Source: Candidatus Elarobacter sp.
Lineage (GTDB): Bacteria; Vulcanimicrobiota; Vulcanimicrobiia; Vulcanimicrobiales; Vulcanimicrobiaceae
Assembly (NCBI GenBank): GCA_030150085.1
Contig: JASLGJ010000064.1
Coordinates: forward strand, 1 to 8,887
Length of the DNA stretch: 8,887 nucleotides
Direction: 5' to 3'
Positions 1 through 6,282 of the stretch are shown one piece after another (within the stretch, counting starts at the first letter, position 1; every line of letters begins with the position of its first letter). The notes under the pieces are model-generated. The model saw only the letters and a list, made by a program, of their open reading frames with translations, made no database searches and was not told the DNA's origin. The position numbers and the translations under genes are program-made.

Positions 1-379
1 CCCAGCCCGAGGCGTCGAGCACGCCCACCCGCACGGTCAGGCCGCCCCGCCGGGCCGCCTCGGCGGCCGCCGCCGCGGCCGACTCGCGGGTCGAGACGTT
101 GGGCACCCCGCCCAGCTCCAGCACCGCCCCCAGCCGCTCCGGCGCGACGTCGGCCAGGAGCCGGATCGGGCGCCGGGTCGCCGGGCGCAGGTCGGCCAGC
201 TCGTCCTCGTCGGCCACCACATACGACTCGACGACGTCGTCCAGCTCGGCCGCCAGGCGGCGCGCGCCCCAGCCGTAGCCATCGTTCTTGAGCACCGCCG
301 CGACCGGCGCGCCGAGCGCGGCGAAGGCCGCGGCGTTGCGGCGCAGGACGGCGCCGTCGAGCCACTTGCGGGGCTTCAT
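1..379 (-). CDS. Alanine-racemase-like PLP enzyme, N-terminal part (cut by window edge)
   Basis: The first 126 residues are visible; the rest lies beyond the left edge. The protein starts MKPRKWLDGAVLRRN and has the N-terminal layout of fold-III PLP enzymes of the alanine racemase family. The segment AVLKNDGYGWGA (residues 28-39) matches the family's PLP motif, usually written VKANAYGHG; Lys31 would form the Schiff base with PLP and Tyr35 fits the conserved Tyr. A VVADEDELADLR segment (54-65) corresponds to the early strand and helix of the TIM barrel. If it is a true racemase it interconverts L- and D-alanine in the cytoplasm for peptidoglycan. The motif departs from the norm (Asn-Asp in place of Ala-Asn, Trp in place of His), so another fold-III enzyme or a divergent paralogue is possible. 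The ATG shares one base with the TGA of the upstream lipoprotein gene (TGATG), which suggests translational coupling. Family fairly sure, exact substrate unsure. Confidence 0.75.
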   Translation of the reverse strand, partial: MKPRKWLDGAVLRRNAAAFAALGAPVAAVLKNDGYGWGARRLAAELDDVVESYVVADEDELADLRPATRRPIRLLADVAPERLGAVLELGGVPNVSTRESAAAAAAEAARRGGLTVRVGVLDASGW

Positions 380-813
380 CAGCGCAGGGTCGTCGAGGCG
401 ATCGCCTCGCCCGAGGGCGCCACCACGTCGACCCGCGAGCCGGGCCGGTAGACGGCGTTGGGCACGACCCAGATCGTGTAGGTGCGGTACTCCTTGGCCG
501 GCTCGCCGCCGTCGAGCGGGGCCCGCTCGAAGGCCACGATCCGGACCCGGTCGCTGTTGGCCTTGATCGACTCCACGATCTGGGTCCAGCCGGTCTCCTT
601 GTGCGGCCCCATCAGCAGCACGACCGCGAACTCGTGGCGGAAGTCCGGCCGCTGCGCGACGCCCAGGCTCTCGAGGGCGCGCAGGTCGCGCACGACGACG
701 ACCTCCGGGCGGCCCACGACGGGGGTCGTCCCGGAGCGAACCTGGTTGACGCGCACCTCGCGGCAGCCGCTGAGGACGACGGCCATCACGAGGGCGGCAA
801 GGACGCGCCGCAT
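379..813 (-). CDS. Putative lipoprotein with a PrcB-like C-terminal domain
   Basis: This 144-residue protein begins MRRVLAALVMAVVLSGC: a charged n-region, a hydrophobic core and a lipobox (VLSGC) with Cys17 as the probable lipidation site. That favours this start over the much longer open frame upstream, which is antisense to other genes. Residues 60-130 (HEFAVVLLMGPHKETGW, then alternating beta strands ending in YTIWVVPNAVY) resemble the PrcB C-terminal domain, a small beta-rich domain first noted in a spirochaete protease-complex subunit; the match is by eye and moderate. A role in the envelope, perhaps as a binding or inhibitor-like module, is inference. The gene overlaps the following alanine-racemase-like gene by one base, so the two are probably one transcript, read divergently from the secreted protein gene at 898. 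Confidence 0.72.
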   Translation of the reverse strand: MRRVLAALVMAVVLSGCREVRVNQVRSGTTPVVGRPEVVVVRDLRALESLGVAQRPDFRHEFAVVLLMGPHKETGWTQIVESIKANSDRVRIVAFERAPLDGGEPAKEYRTYTIWVVPNAVYRPGSRVDVVAPSGEAIASTTLR

Positions 814-844
814 CGAGGACCGTGCGTTCGACACGCTTCGCCGA

Positions 845-878
845 GGATACCCCGCGCCCGCGACGGAACCTGGTATCC
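845..878. promoter_or_regulatory. Inverted repeat in a divergent intergenic region (possible operator or paired promoters)
   Basis: GGATACC (845-851) and GGTATCC (872-878) form a perfect 7-base inverted repeat with a 20-base spacer, centred in the 84-base gap between two divergent genes. Each strand therefore reads GGTATCC toward its own gene. The TATCC core is only a weak match to a -10 box, and no good -35 was found, so this could be a regulator site, paired promoters or chance. Confidence 0.3.
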
Positions 879-897
879 CGCAGTCGGAGGCCCGCCC

Positions 898-1590
898 ATG
901 CTGAGCATTCTGCCGCTCGTGGTCGCCTTGGCGACCGTTTCCCCGCCCGCGCCCGCACCCGCCGCCAGCGCGCGCCCGACCCCGCTTCAGGAGATCGGGC
1001 GGGTGCGCGCGCTGCCGGCCTGCACGCCGATCGTCGTCCACGCCAACGGCGCGATCACCCAGGCCCTCGACAACGACCGCGGCCTGGCGATCCTGACCAA
1101 CAACCTGCGCGCGATCGACTACGACAAGCTCAACGTGATCCAGCGCCGCAACGCCATCAACGCGCTGGAGAAGCAGGCCTCGGAGATCCGCATCAACGCC
1201 GGCAACGCCGACGGCGAGATCAAGCGCCTGCGCGAGTACGCCGTGGCCTCGCCCGACCCCCAGCGCAAGGCCGAGCTCAAGGCCTTCACCGACGCGCTGG
1301 GCGGCGCGCTGCTGCGCCAGAAGCGGGCCGCCAACGAGCTGATGCGCGACATCACGATCGTCCAGGGCCGGGTCGACGCGGCCGAGGCGCGCGGGATCCT
1401 GGTCCGCGACAGCCTGACCCCCGAGAACGGGATGTCGGTGCTGCCCCGGGCCGCGATGCCGCCCCCGCCCAGCAGCTGGAACGACACCATGCACGCCATG
1501 GCGAGCGCGCTGGACGAGCGGACCGAGGCGATCGTGGCCGACGAGGGCGTCGCGGCGGACCACAGCATCGCCGCGACCTCCGGCTGCTGA
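898..1590 (+). CDS. Secreted alpha-helical protein of unknown function
   Basis: A 230-residue protein preceded by a good ribosome binding site (GGAGG at 886-890, seven bases before the ATG), which is why this start is preferred over the longer open frame beginning at 601. Residues 1-25 look like a signal peptide (a hydrophobic stretch, MLSILPLVVALATV, then a Pro/Ala-rich segment with an ASA cleavage site), although the n-region lacks a charge. The mature part has a short region with Cys42 (ALPACTPIVVHANG), then a long charged helical stretch at about 55-170 with probable coiled-coil character, a Pro-rich linker at 187-192, a second helix at 195-215 and a C-terminal Cys230. Two cysteines in an exported protein could pair. 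No known domain was recognised. The gene ends 46 bases before ctaA, so co-expression is possible but not shown. Confidence 0.72.
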   Translation: MLSILPLVVALATVSPPAPAPAASARPTPLQEIGRVRALPACTPIVVHANGAITQALDNDRGLAILTNNLRAIDYDKLNVIQRRNAINALEKQASEIRINAGNADGEIKRLREYAVASPDPQRKAELKAFTDALGGALLRQKRAANELMRDITIVQGRVDAAEARGILVRDSLTPENGMSVLPRAAMPPPPSSWNDTMHAMASALDERTEAIVADEGVAADHSIAATSGC

Positions 1591-1625
1591 CGACCTGAGT
1601 CGTTTCGCCGCCGTCCTTGGGGCGG

Positions 1626-1631
1626 TACGAT
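1626..1631 (+). promoter_or_regulatory. Possible -10 box for leaderless ctaA transcription
   Basis: TACGAT lies five bases before the GTG and eight before the adjacent ATG of ctaA. It matches four of six positions of the bacterial -10 consensus, and the spacing would put the transcript start at or next to the start codon. No clear Shine-Dalgarno sequence precedes ctaA, which fits a leaderless message. The -35 region is weak (TTTCGC at 1603-1608), so this stays a low-confidence call. Confidence 0.25.
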
Positions 1632-1636
1632 CCGCG

Positions 1637-2584
1637 GTGATGTTCCGGGCCTTTTCGCTGGCGGCGGCCCTCGGTGCGTTCCTGCTGGCCGTGCTCGGCA
1701 GCTGGGTGCGCATCAACGGCGCCGGGATGACCTGCCCCGACTGGCCGCTCTGCCACGGCCAGCTCCTGCCGTCCCTGGCGGGCGGAGTGATCTTCGAGTG
1801 GTCGCACCGGCTGGTCGCCTTCGTCGAGGGCTTCCTGGTCCTGGGCGCGCTCTGGAGCGCCTGGCGCGAGCGGGCCCGGATCGCCGGGGTGAAGACCGCG
1901 ATGACCTTCATCGCGGTCGTGTTCCTGGCCCAGGTTCTCTTCGGCGGCCTGACCGTGTTCGTGAGCAATTCGCCTTGGTCGGTCGTCCTGCACTGGGGGA
2001 CGGCGATGCTGTTCCTAGCCGGCCTGACGGCGCTGGCCGTGCTGGCGATCGTCCAGCCGCGCCGGATCGCGATCCGCCACAGCCTCTACGGCGGCGCCCT
2101 GACCGTGGCCGCGGCGCTGGCCTTCGGCACGATGTGTGCCGGAGCGTTCGTCAGCTCCAGCGGCGCGGGACTGGCCTGCATGAACCTGCCCGCCTGCGAC
2201 GGCGGCGCGTGGCTCGGCTCCGCGCCCGACCAGCTGGCCCAGATGGTCCACCGCCTGTTCGCGGGCGCCTTCTTCCTCGTCGCCACGCTGGCGGCGTACG
2301 GGGCCGCGCTGGGCACGACCGCGCGGGTGCGCGTGGCGGTGCTGTTCGGCTACGCGCTGGTCGTGCTGCAGGTGATGCTCGGCTTCGCCAACGTGGCCTG
2401 GTTCTTGCCGATGCTGCTGCGCGAGGCGCACGCCGCCAACGCCGGCGCGACCTTCCTGGCCTTCGTCGCCGCGCTGGTCTTCGCCGCGCTCGACGGCACC
2501 GCGCCGTACGCCGTGCGGACGACGCAGACGCAGCACGCGCCGGCCCAGCAGATGGAGGCCGCCGCCGTGCGCGCGACGCCATGA
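1637..2584 (+). CDS. ctaA: Haem A synthase (COX15/CtaA family)
   Basis: CtaA is an integral membrane enzyme that oxidises the C8 methyl of haem O to a formyl group, giving haem A for aa3/caa3 oxidases. The 315-residue protein shows the family's two-fold repeat. The first half has a Cys pair in the outer loop (Cys33-PDWPL-Cys39, within GAGMTCPDWPLCHG), the catalytic-region motif EWSHR (54-58, His57) and His119 in VLHWGTAM. The second half has Cys181 and Cys187 (SSGAGLACMNLPAC), His205 in MVHRLFAG and His265 in REAHAANAG. About eight membrane spans are expected and the hydrophobic blocks fit that. The start is GTG at 1637 directly followed by ATG at 1640 (Met-Met); either could be used. The stop overlaps the ctaB start by four bases (ATGA), so the two are almost certainly translated together. 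Confidence 0.95.
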   Translation: MMFRAFSLAAALGAFLLAVLGSWVRINGAGMTCPDWPLCHGQLLPSLAGGVIFEWSHRLVAFVEGFLVLGALWSAWRERARIAGVKTAMTFIAVVFLAQVLFGGLTVFVSNSPWSVVLHWGTAMLFLAGLTALAVLAIVQPRRIAIRHSLYGGALTVAAALAFGTMCAGAFVSSSGAGLACMNLPACDGGAWLGSAPDQLAQMVHRLFAGAFFLVATLAAYGAALGTTARVRVAVLFGYALVVLQVMLGFANVAWFLPMLLREAHAANAGATFLAFVAALVFAALDGTAPYAVRTTQTQHAPAQQMEAAAVRATP

Positions 2585-3498
2585 GCTCGACCCTCTCGCG
2601 CGTCGACGGCGCCGCGCCGCACGCGGCAAGCGGCCTGCGCGGCCGCGTCCAGGATTACTACGAGCTCACCAAGCCGCGCATCATCTACCTGCTGCTGATC
2701 ACGACCTACGCCGCGATGCTGATGGCCGCGCGCGGCGTGCCCAGCCTGCTGCTGACGTTCGTCACGCTGCTGGGAGGGGCGCTCTCGGCGGCCTCGGCCG
2801 GCGCGCTCAACTGCGTCTGGGACCGCGACATCGACCGCCTGATGACGCGCACCAAGTTCCGCCCGGTCGCGCGCGGCGCGATCTCGCCGCGCGACGCCCT
2901 GATCTTCGCGGCGGTGACGCAAGTCGCCGCGTTCGCGATGCTCTACGTCCTGGTCAACCCGCTCGCGGCCTGGCTGTCGCTGGCCGGCAACGTCTACTAC
3001 GTCGTGATCTACACCATGTGGCTCAAGCGCGTGACGCCGCTCAACATCGTCATCGGCGGCGCGGCCGGCGCGGTGCCGCCGCTGGTCGGCTGGGCCGCGG
3101 TCACCGGTCATCTCGGCTCGCCCGCCTTCGCGCTGTTCGCGGTGATCTTCTTGTGGACGCCGCCCCACTTCTGGGCCCTCGCCCTGATGACCAACATCGA
3201 CTACGACAAAGCCGGTATCCCGATGCTGCCCAACGTCAAGGGCGTGGCGCACACCAAGCGCGAGATCGTGATCTACTCGCTGGTGCTGGTCGGCGTGTCG
3301 CTGGCGTTCTTTCCGCTCCACGTGCTGGGACCGTGCTACGGCGGCTGCGCGCTGGTCCTGGGCGGCGTGTTCCTGTGGGACGCCTGGAAAGTGTCGGGCG
3401 ACCCCACCAAGCGCTACGCGCGGGTGCTGTTCAAGTACTCGCTGCTGTACCTGGCGCTGATGTGCGCGGCGATGGTCTTCGACCGCGTCATCACCTAG
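2581..3498 (+). CDS. ctaB: Haem O synthase (protohaem IX farnesyltransferase, CtaB/COX10)
   Basis: CtaB is a UbiA-superfamily membrane prenyltransferase that adds the farnesyl group of farnesyl diphosphate to haem B, making haem O, the substrate of CtaA. The 305-residue protein has the family's N-terminal YYELTKPRI (26-34), the metal/diphosphate-binding motif NCVWDRDID (Asn77, Asp81, Asp85) followed by RTKFRPVARG, the segment YTMWLKRVTPLNIVIGG (144-160), and the second acidic motif IDYDKAGIPMLPN (206-218, within the larger HFWALALMTN context). Multiple hydrophobic spans fit the usual nine. The ATG lies inside the end of ctaA (ATGA overlap), which supports this start and an enzyme pair working in sequence. 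No intact competing start was needed. Length is normal for the family. Confidence 0.96.
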   Translation: MSSTLSRVDGAAPHAASGLRGRVQDYYELTKPRIIYLLLITTYAAMLMAARGVPSLLLTFVTLLGGALSAASAGALNCVWDRDIDRLMTRTKFRPVARGAISPRDALIFAAVTQVAAFAMLYVLVNPLAAWLSLAGNVYYVVIYTMWLKRVTPLNIVIGGAAGAVPPLVGWAAVTGHLGSPAFALFAVIFLWTPPHFWALALMTNIDYDKAGIPMLPNVKGVAHTKREIVIYSLVLVGVSLAFFPLHVLGPCYGGCALVLGGVFLWDAWKVSGDPTKRYARVLFKYSLLYLALMCAAMVFDRVIT

Positions 3499-3523
3499 CC
3501 CGCCGCTCCGCCTGAAACCGCAC

Positions 3524-4954
3524 ATGGCCGTCACGCAAACGCCACCCGGCGCGGCCGACGCCGCCGCCACGACGGTCGCCGGCCATCGCCTCGACCGCTC
3601 CACCGTCCCGCTCCTGATCACGCTCGGGCTGGGCGTGTTTGCCGGCGCGCTCGACCTGGGCGTGCTCTCGCCCGCGCTGCCGGCGCTGGGCGCGGCGTTC
3701 GGGGTCGGCCCGCGCGACCTGGCCTGGGTCTTCACCCTCTACCTGCTGGCCAACGTGGTCTCGATCCCGGTCGCGACCAAGCTGGCCGACCGCCACGGCC
3801 GCCGCCCGGTCTACGTGGCCTGCGTGGCGGTGTTCGCGGCCGGCAGCGTGCTGGCCATCGCGGCGCCTTCGTTCGGAGTCTTTCTGCTCGCGCGGGCGAT
3901 CCAGGCCGCGGGCGCGGGCGGGATCTTCCCGGTCGCGACGGCCGCGATCGGTGACCGGGTGCCGCCCGAGCGGCGCGGCGCGGCGCTGGGCCTGGTCGCC
4001 GCGACCTGGGGGCTGGCGGCGGTCATCGGGCCGACCCTGGGCGGCCTGGTCACCCACTTCATCTCCTGGCACTGGGTGTTCGCGCTCAACGTCCCGCTGG
4101 CGCTGGTCGTGATCGTCATGGCTCGCACGAACGTCCCGGCGAACGCGGCGAACGCGCGCGGCCCGCTCGACGTGGCGGGCATCGTCACGCTCGCGACTGG
4201 CCTGCTGGCGACGATGTGCCTGCTGACCCGGCTGTACGCCTACGACGGCGTGGTGCGGCCCGGGCTGGCCTGGGCCCTGGTGGCGCTGGCCGGGGCGGGC
4301 TTCGCGCTGTTCTGGCGGGCCGAGCGGCGCGCGGCCCAGCCGGTGATCGCCCCGGCGCTGCTGCGCGACCGCCAGATCGTGGTCACCTACGCGCTCGAGG
4401 TGCTGATCGGCATGCTCGAGGGCGCGCTGTTCTTCATCCCGGCCGCGCTGGTGGCGGCCCAGCACCTCTCGTACGCGGCCGCCGGGGGCGTGGCGGCGCT
4501 GGGCGCGTTCTGCTTCGTGGCGGTGATCCCGCTGGCCGGGCGCGCGCTCGATGCGGTCGGCAGCCGGGCCGTGCTGACGGCCGGCGCGGCCCTGACCGCG
4601 GCCGGCATGGCGATCTTCGCGCTGGGCTTCGCCAGCCTGGGGGCCGCGCTGCTCGCGATGGTGGTCGCGGGGGTCGGCTTCGGGGCCCTGCTGGGCGCGC
4701 CGACGCGCTACATCATCACCAGCCGGGTGGGCGCCGAGCAGCGCGCGAGCGCGGTCGGCATCCTCTCGATCTTTCTGATCGTGGGCCAGATCGTGGGCGG
4801 CTCGCTGGGCGGCGGCGTCGCCGGCTCGCACGGCGACGCGGTCCAGGGCTACCGCGTCGCCTACTGGGTCTTCACCGCGGTCGCGCTGGCCGCGACCGCC
4901 CTCACCTGGGCCCTGGCCTCCCGCAGCGCCGAGCGCGCCGCAGCGACGCGCTAA
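3524..4954 (+). CDS. MFS transporter, DHA2 (EmrB/QacA)-like drug exporter
   Basis: A 476-residue polytopic membrane protein of the major facilitator superfamily. Visible signatures are a TM1 motif LDLGVLSPALPALG (43-56), comparable to the LDxTxVNVALP pattern of DHA2 exporters; motif A between TM2 and TM3 (KLADRHGRRPVYV, 86-98); a motif-B-like RAIQAAGAGG with a charged Arg in TM4 (124-133); and motif C GPTLGG (169-174) in TM5, typical of antiporters. Two extra central spans at about 218-234 and 247-264 suggest 14 membrane segments. It probably expels small molecules using the proton gradient; the substrate cannot be read from sequence. It starts 25 bases after ctaB and may share the ctaAB transcript, but no MFS protein is a standard part of haem A synthesis, so the link may be only positional. 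The sequence before the ATG shows no strong ribosome binding site. Confidence 0.88.
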   Translation: MAVTQTPPGAADAAATTVAGHRLDRSTVPLLITLGLGVFAGALDLGVLSPALPALGAAFGVGPRDLAWVFTLYLLANVVSIPVATKLADRHGRRPVYVACVAVFAAGSVLAIAAPSFGVFLLARAIQAAGAGGIFPVATAAIGDRVPPERRGAALGLVAATWGLAAVIGPTLGGLVTHFISWHWVFALNVPLALVVIVMARTNVPANAANARGPLDVAGIVTLATGLLATMCLLTRLYAYDGVVRPGLAWALVALAGAGFALFWRAERRAAQPVIAPALLRDRQIVVTYALEVLIGMLEGALFFIPAALVAAQHLSYAAAGGVAALGAFCFVAVIPLAGRALDAVGSRAVLTAGAALTAAGMAIFALGFASLGAALLAMVVAGVGFGALLGAPTRYIITSRVGAEQRASAVGILSIFLIVGQIVGGSLGGGVAGSHGDAVQGYRVAYWVFTAVALAATALTWALASRSAERAAATR

Positions 4955-4991
4955 CCGCGCGAGCGGAGCGGTTCGGCCGCAGCCGAGTCCT
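4955..4991. terminator. GC-rich hairpin element between convergent genes (copy A)
   Basis: This fills the whole 37-base gap between the MFS TAA and the minus-strand TAG. A small hairpin (CCGC 4955-4958, loop GCGA, GCGG 4963-4966) is followed by a larger one (4970-4977 with 4982-4989, loop CGCA; eight pairs including two G-T wobbles). It probably serves as a two-way terminator, although neither side has a clear T-run. It resembles the elements at 6890-6941 and 8001-8050. Confidence 0.5.
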
Positions 4992-5243
4992 CTAGGGCTT
5001 GGTGCCGCCGCCCGAGGTCGAACCGCCGGTCGTCGAGCCGCCGGTCGTACCGCCCGCGCCCGCGCCGGCCGGGCCGCCCGCGGTCGAGCCGCCGGTCGTG
5101 GTCGTGGTCCCGTTGGTGGTCGAGGTCGTGGTCGTGTTCCAGGGATGCCAGACGAACAGGCCGATGATGACGATGACGGCGATCACCACCGCGGCGATGA
5201 CGCCGGTGTTGTTTCCGCCCGTGCTGCTGTTGCGTTCGATCAT
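4992..5243 (-). CDS. Small single-span membrane protein with Thr/Gly/Ser-rich tail
   Basis: An 83-residue protein: a polar N-terminus (MIERNSSTGGNNTG), one hydrophobic span at about 14-32 (VIAAVVIAVIVIIGLFVWH), then a low-complexity tail of Thr, Gly and Ser. The tail contains repeated TTGGS units at about 49-75 and ends GGGTKP. The repetition is visible in the DNA as near-identical copies of a CCGCCGGTCGT-type unit. No family was recognised; the tail probably lies outside the membrane, but orientation is not certain. The gene lies 55 bases downstream of the SCO gene on the same strand and may be co-transcribed with it. The ribosome binding site is weak. The low complexity lowers confidence, but a clean membrane span and TAG stop next to a hairpin element support a real gene. 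Confidence 0.6.
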   Translation of the reverse strand: MIERNSSTGGNNTGVIAAVVIAVIVIIGLFVWHPWNTTTTSTTNGTTTTTGGSTAGGPAGAGAGGTTGGSTTGGSTSGGGTKP

Positions 5244-5298
5244 AGTAGCCGCTGCTTACCCGCTTTAGCGCCGAAGCAGACGTGGCCCCGGTGCGGCA

Positions 5299-6282
5299 TC
5301 AGGCCGCGGCCTTGAAGAGGCTGCGGGCCAGGCGGTAGAGCAGGTAGCCGAAGGCCGCGAAGATCAGCAGCACGACGATCAGGTCGGTCAGGCCGCTGAA
5401 GCCGGCCACGCTGTTGCCGCAGACCGCGACCGCCGCGCTCGACAGCCACAGGGTCAGGCGGGCGACGGGGTTCGCGGCCCGGCCGTGCTCGGCGTCGATC
5501 GAGGCGATGAGCTGGTCGGGGTCCCACGAGGTCTCGGTGATGAACTGCCGGATCCGCCCGTCGGGCGCGATCAGGACCGTGTTCTCGCCGTGGATGATGC
5601 CGATGGCGGGGTCGGGGAAGGCCCCGATCCCGAAGCGGGCCGCGAAGTCGAGCGTCGGCTCGGCGTCGCCGGTGACCAGGCTCCAGCGCCGGGGATCGGC
5701 CCCGAACGCGGCGCCGTAGCGGCGCAGCACCGCGGGCCGGTCGTAGGCGGGATCGAGCGTGACCTCGACCAGGTGCACCGCGCGCGTGCCCAGCGTGCGC
5801 TGCAGGCGGCCGAACTCGCCGCTGATGAGCGGGCACATGCGCGCGTCGCGGCAGCGCGTGTAGACGAACGCCAGCACGGCGTCCTGGCCCCGCAGCTGGC
5901 TGAAGCGGAACGGCTTGCCGAGCTGGTCGACGAACGGCGTGTCCGGCACGACGTCGCCGGGCTTGAGCGGGGTGACGCGGCGGAACAGGCCCGGCTGCTC
6001 GGTCAGCGGCTGTGCGCTCGTGCTGGTGACGTGCGAGAGCGTCCACGGCTCCGTGCGCGTGTCCACGTCGGCGTCGATCGTGGCCCCGGCTTGCAGTTGG
6101 CCGGCTCGCTCGCGGGGAACGATCCGGAACGGCATCGTCATCGCCGGCATGGAACCGAAGGCATCGTGCCGCACTATGGCTTGCCCGGTTTTGGGAGTGA
6201 CGGCGAGCACCACGCCGTGCAAGCGCTGCGCGGCGCCGGCGAAACCCGGGAACAGCACTATGATCGATACGACGAGCATCAT
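5299..6282 (-). CDS. SCO1/SenC-type copper chaperone with CusF-like domain and C-terminal membrane anchor
   Basis: Probably delivers copper to (or reduces cysteines of) the CuA centre of cytochrome c oxidase. Numbering from the Met-Met start: signal peptide 1-18 (MMLVVSIIVLFPGFAGAA); a CusF-like copper-binding domain at about 21-86, with His39 and the Met-rich GSMPAMTMPF (43-52); a thioredoxin-like SCO domain at about 105-265, with Cys144 and Cys150 in YTRCRDARMCP and the distal copper ligand His231 in IGIIHGENTVLIAPDGR; and a C-terminal span at about 299-317 before a basic end. The cysteines are spaced CX5C where classical SCO proteins have CX3C. An alternative ATG at 6336 would add 18 residues with several arginines (MSVCARSSALSRLGR) and make a better signal n-region. 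Either start overlaps the divergent gene at 6260 if that gene uses its first ATG. Confidence 0.88.
   Translation of the reverse strand: MMLVVSIIVLFPGFAGAAQRLHGVVLAVTPKTGQAIVRHDAFGSMPAMTMPFRIVPRERAGQLQAGATIDADVDTRTEPWTLSHVTSTSAQPLTEQPGLFRRVTPLKPGDVVPDTPFVDQLGKPFRFSQLRGQDAVLAFVYTRCRDARMCPLISGEFGRLQRTLGTRAVHLVEVTLDPAYDRPAVLRRYGAAFGADPRRWSLVTGDAEPTLDFAARFGIGAFPDPAIGIIHGENTVLIAPDGRIRQFITETSWDPDQLIASIDAEHGRAANPVARLTLWLSSAAVAVCGNSVAGFSGLTDLIVVLLIFAAFGYLLYRLARSLFKAAA

Noticed and set aside
814..1968. A long minus-strand open frame, in frame with and upstream of the lipoprotein, running antisense to the secreted protein and ctaA
   Set aside because: It is antisense to two well-supported genes and has an Arg/Ala/Gly-rich composition typical of frames opposite GC-rich coding DNA. 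The lipoprotein signal at 813 gives a natural start.
2350..3735. A 461-residue minus-strand open frame opposite ctaA and ctaB
   Set aside because: Composition is biased (Arg, Gly, His, Gln) with no domain or hydrophobic pattern, and it lies opposite two unmistakable genes.
3491..4831. A 446-residue minus-strand open frame opposite the MFS gene
   Set aside because: It is a low-information antisense frame caused by high GC, opposite a clear transporter.
5000..5130. Tandem repeat that might be a CRISPR or satellite array
   Set aside because: The units are short, imperfect and in phase with TTGGS codons of the small membrane protein, so they are coding low complexity with no spacer pattern.
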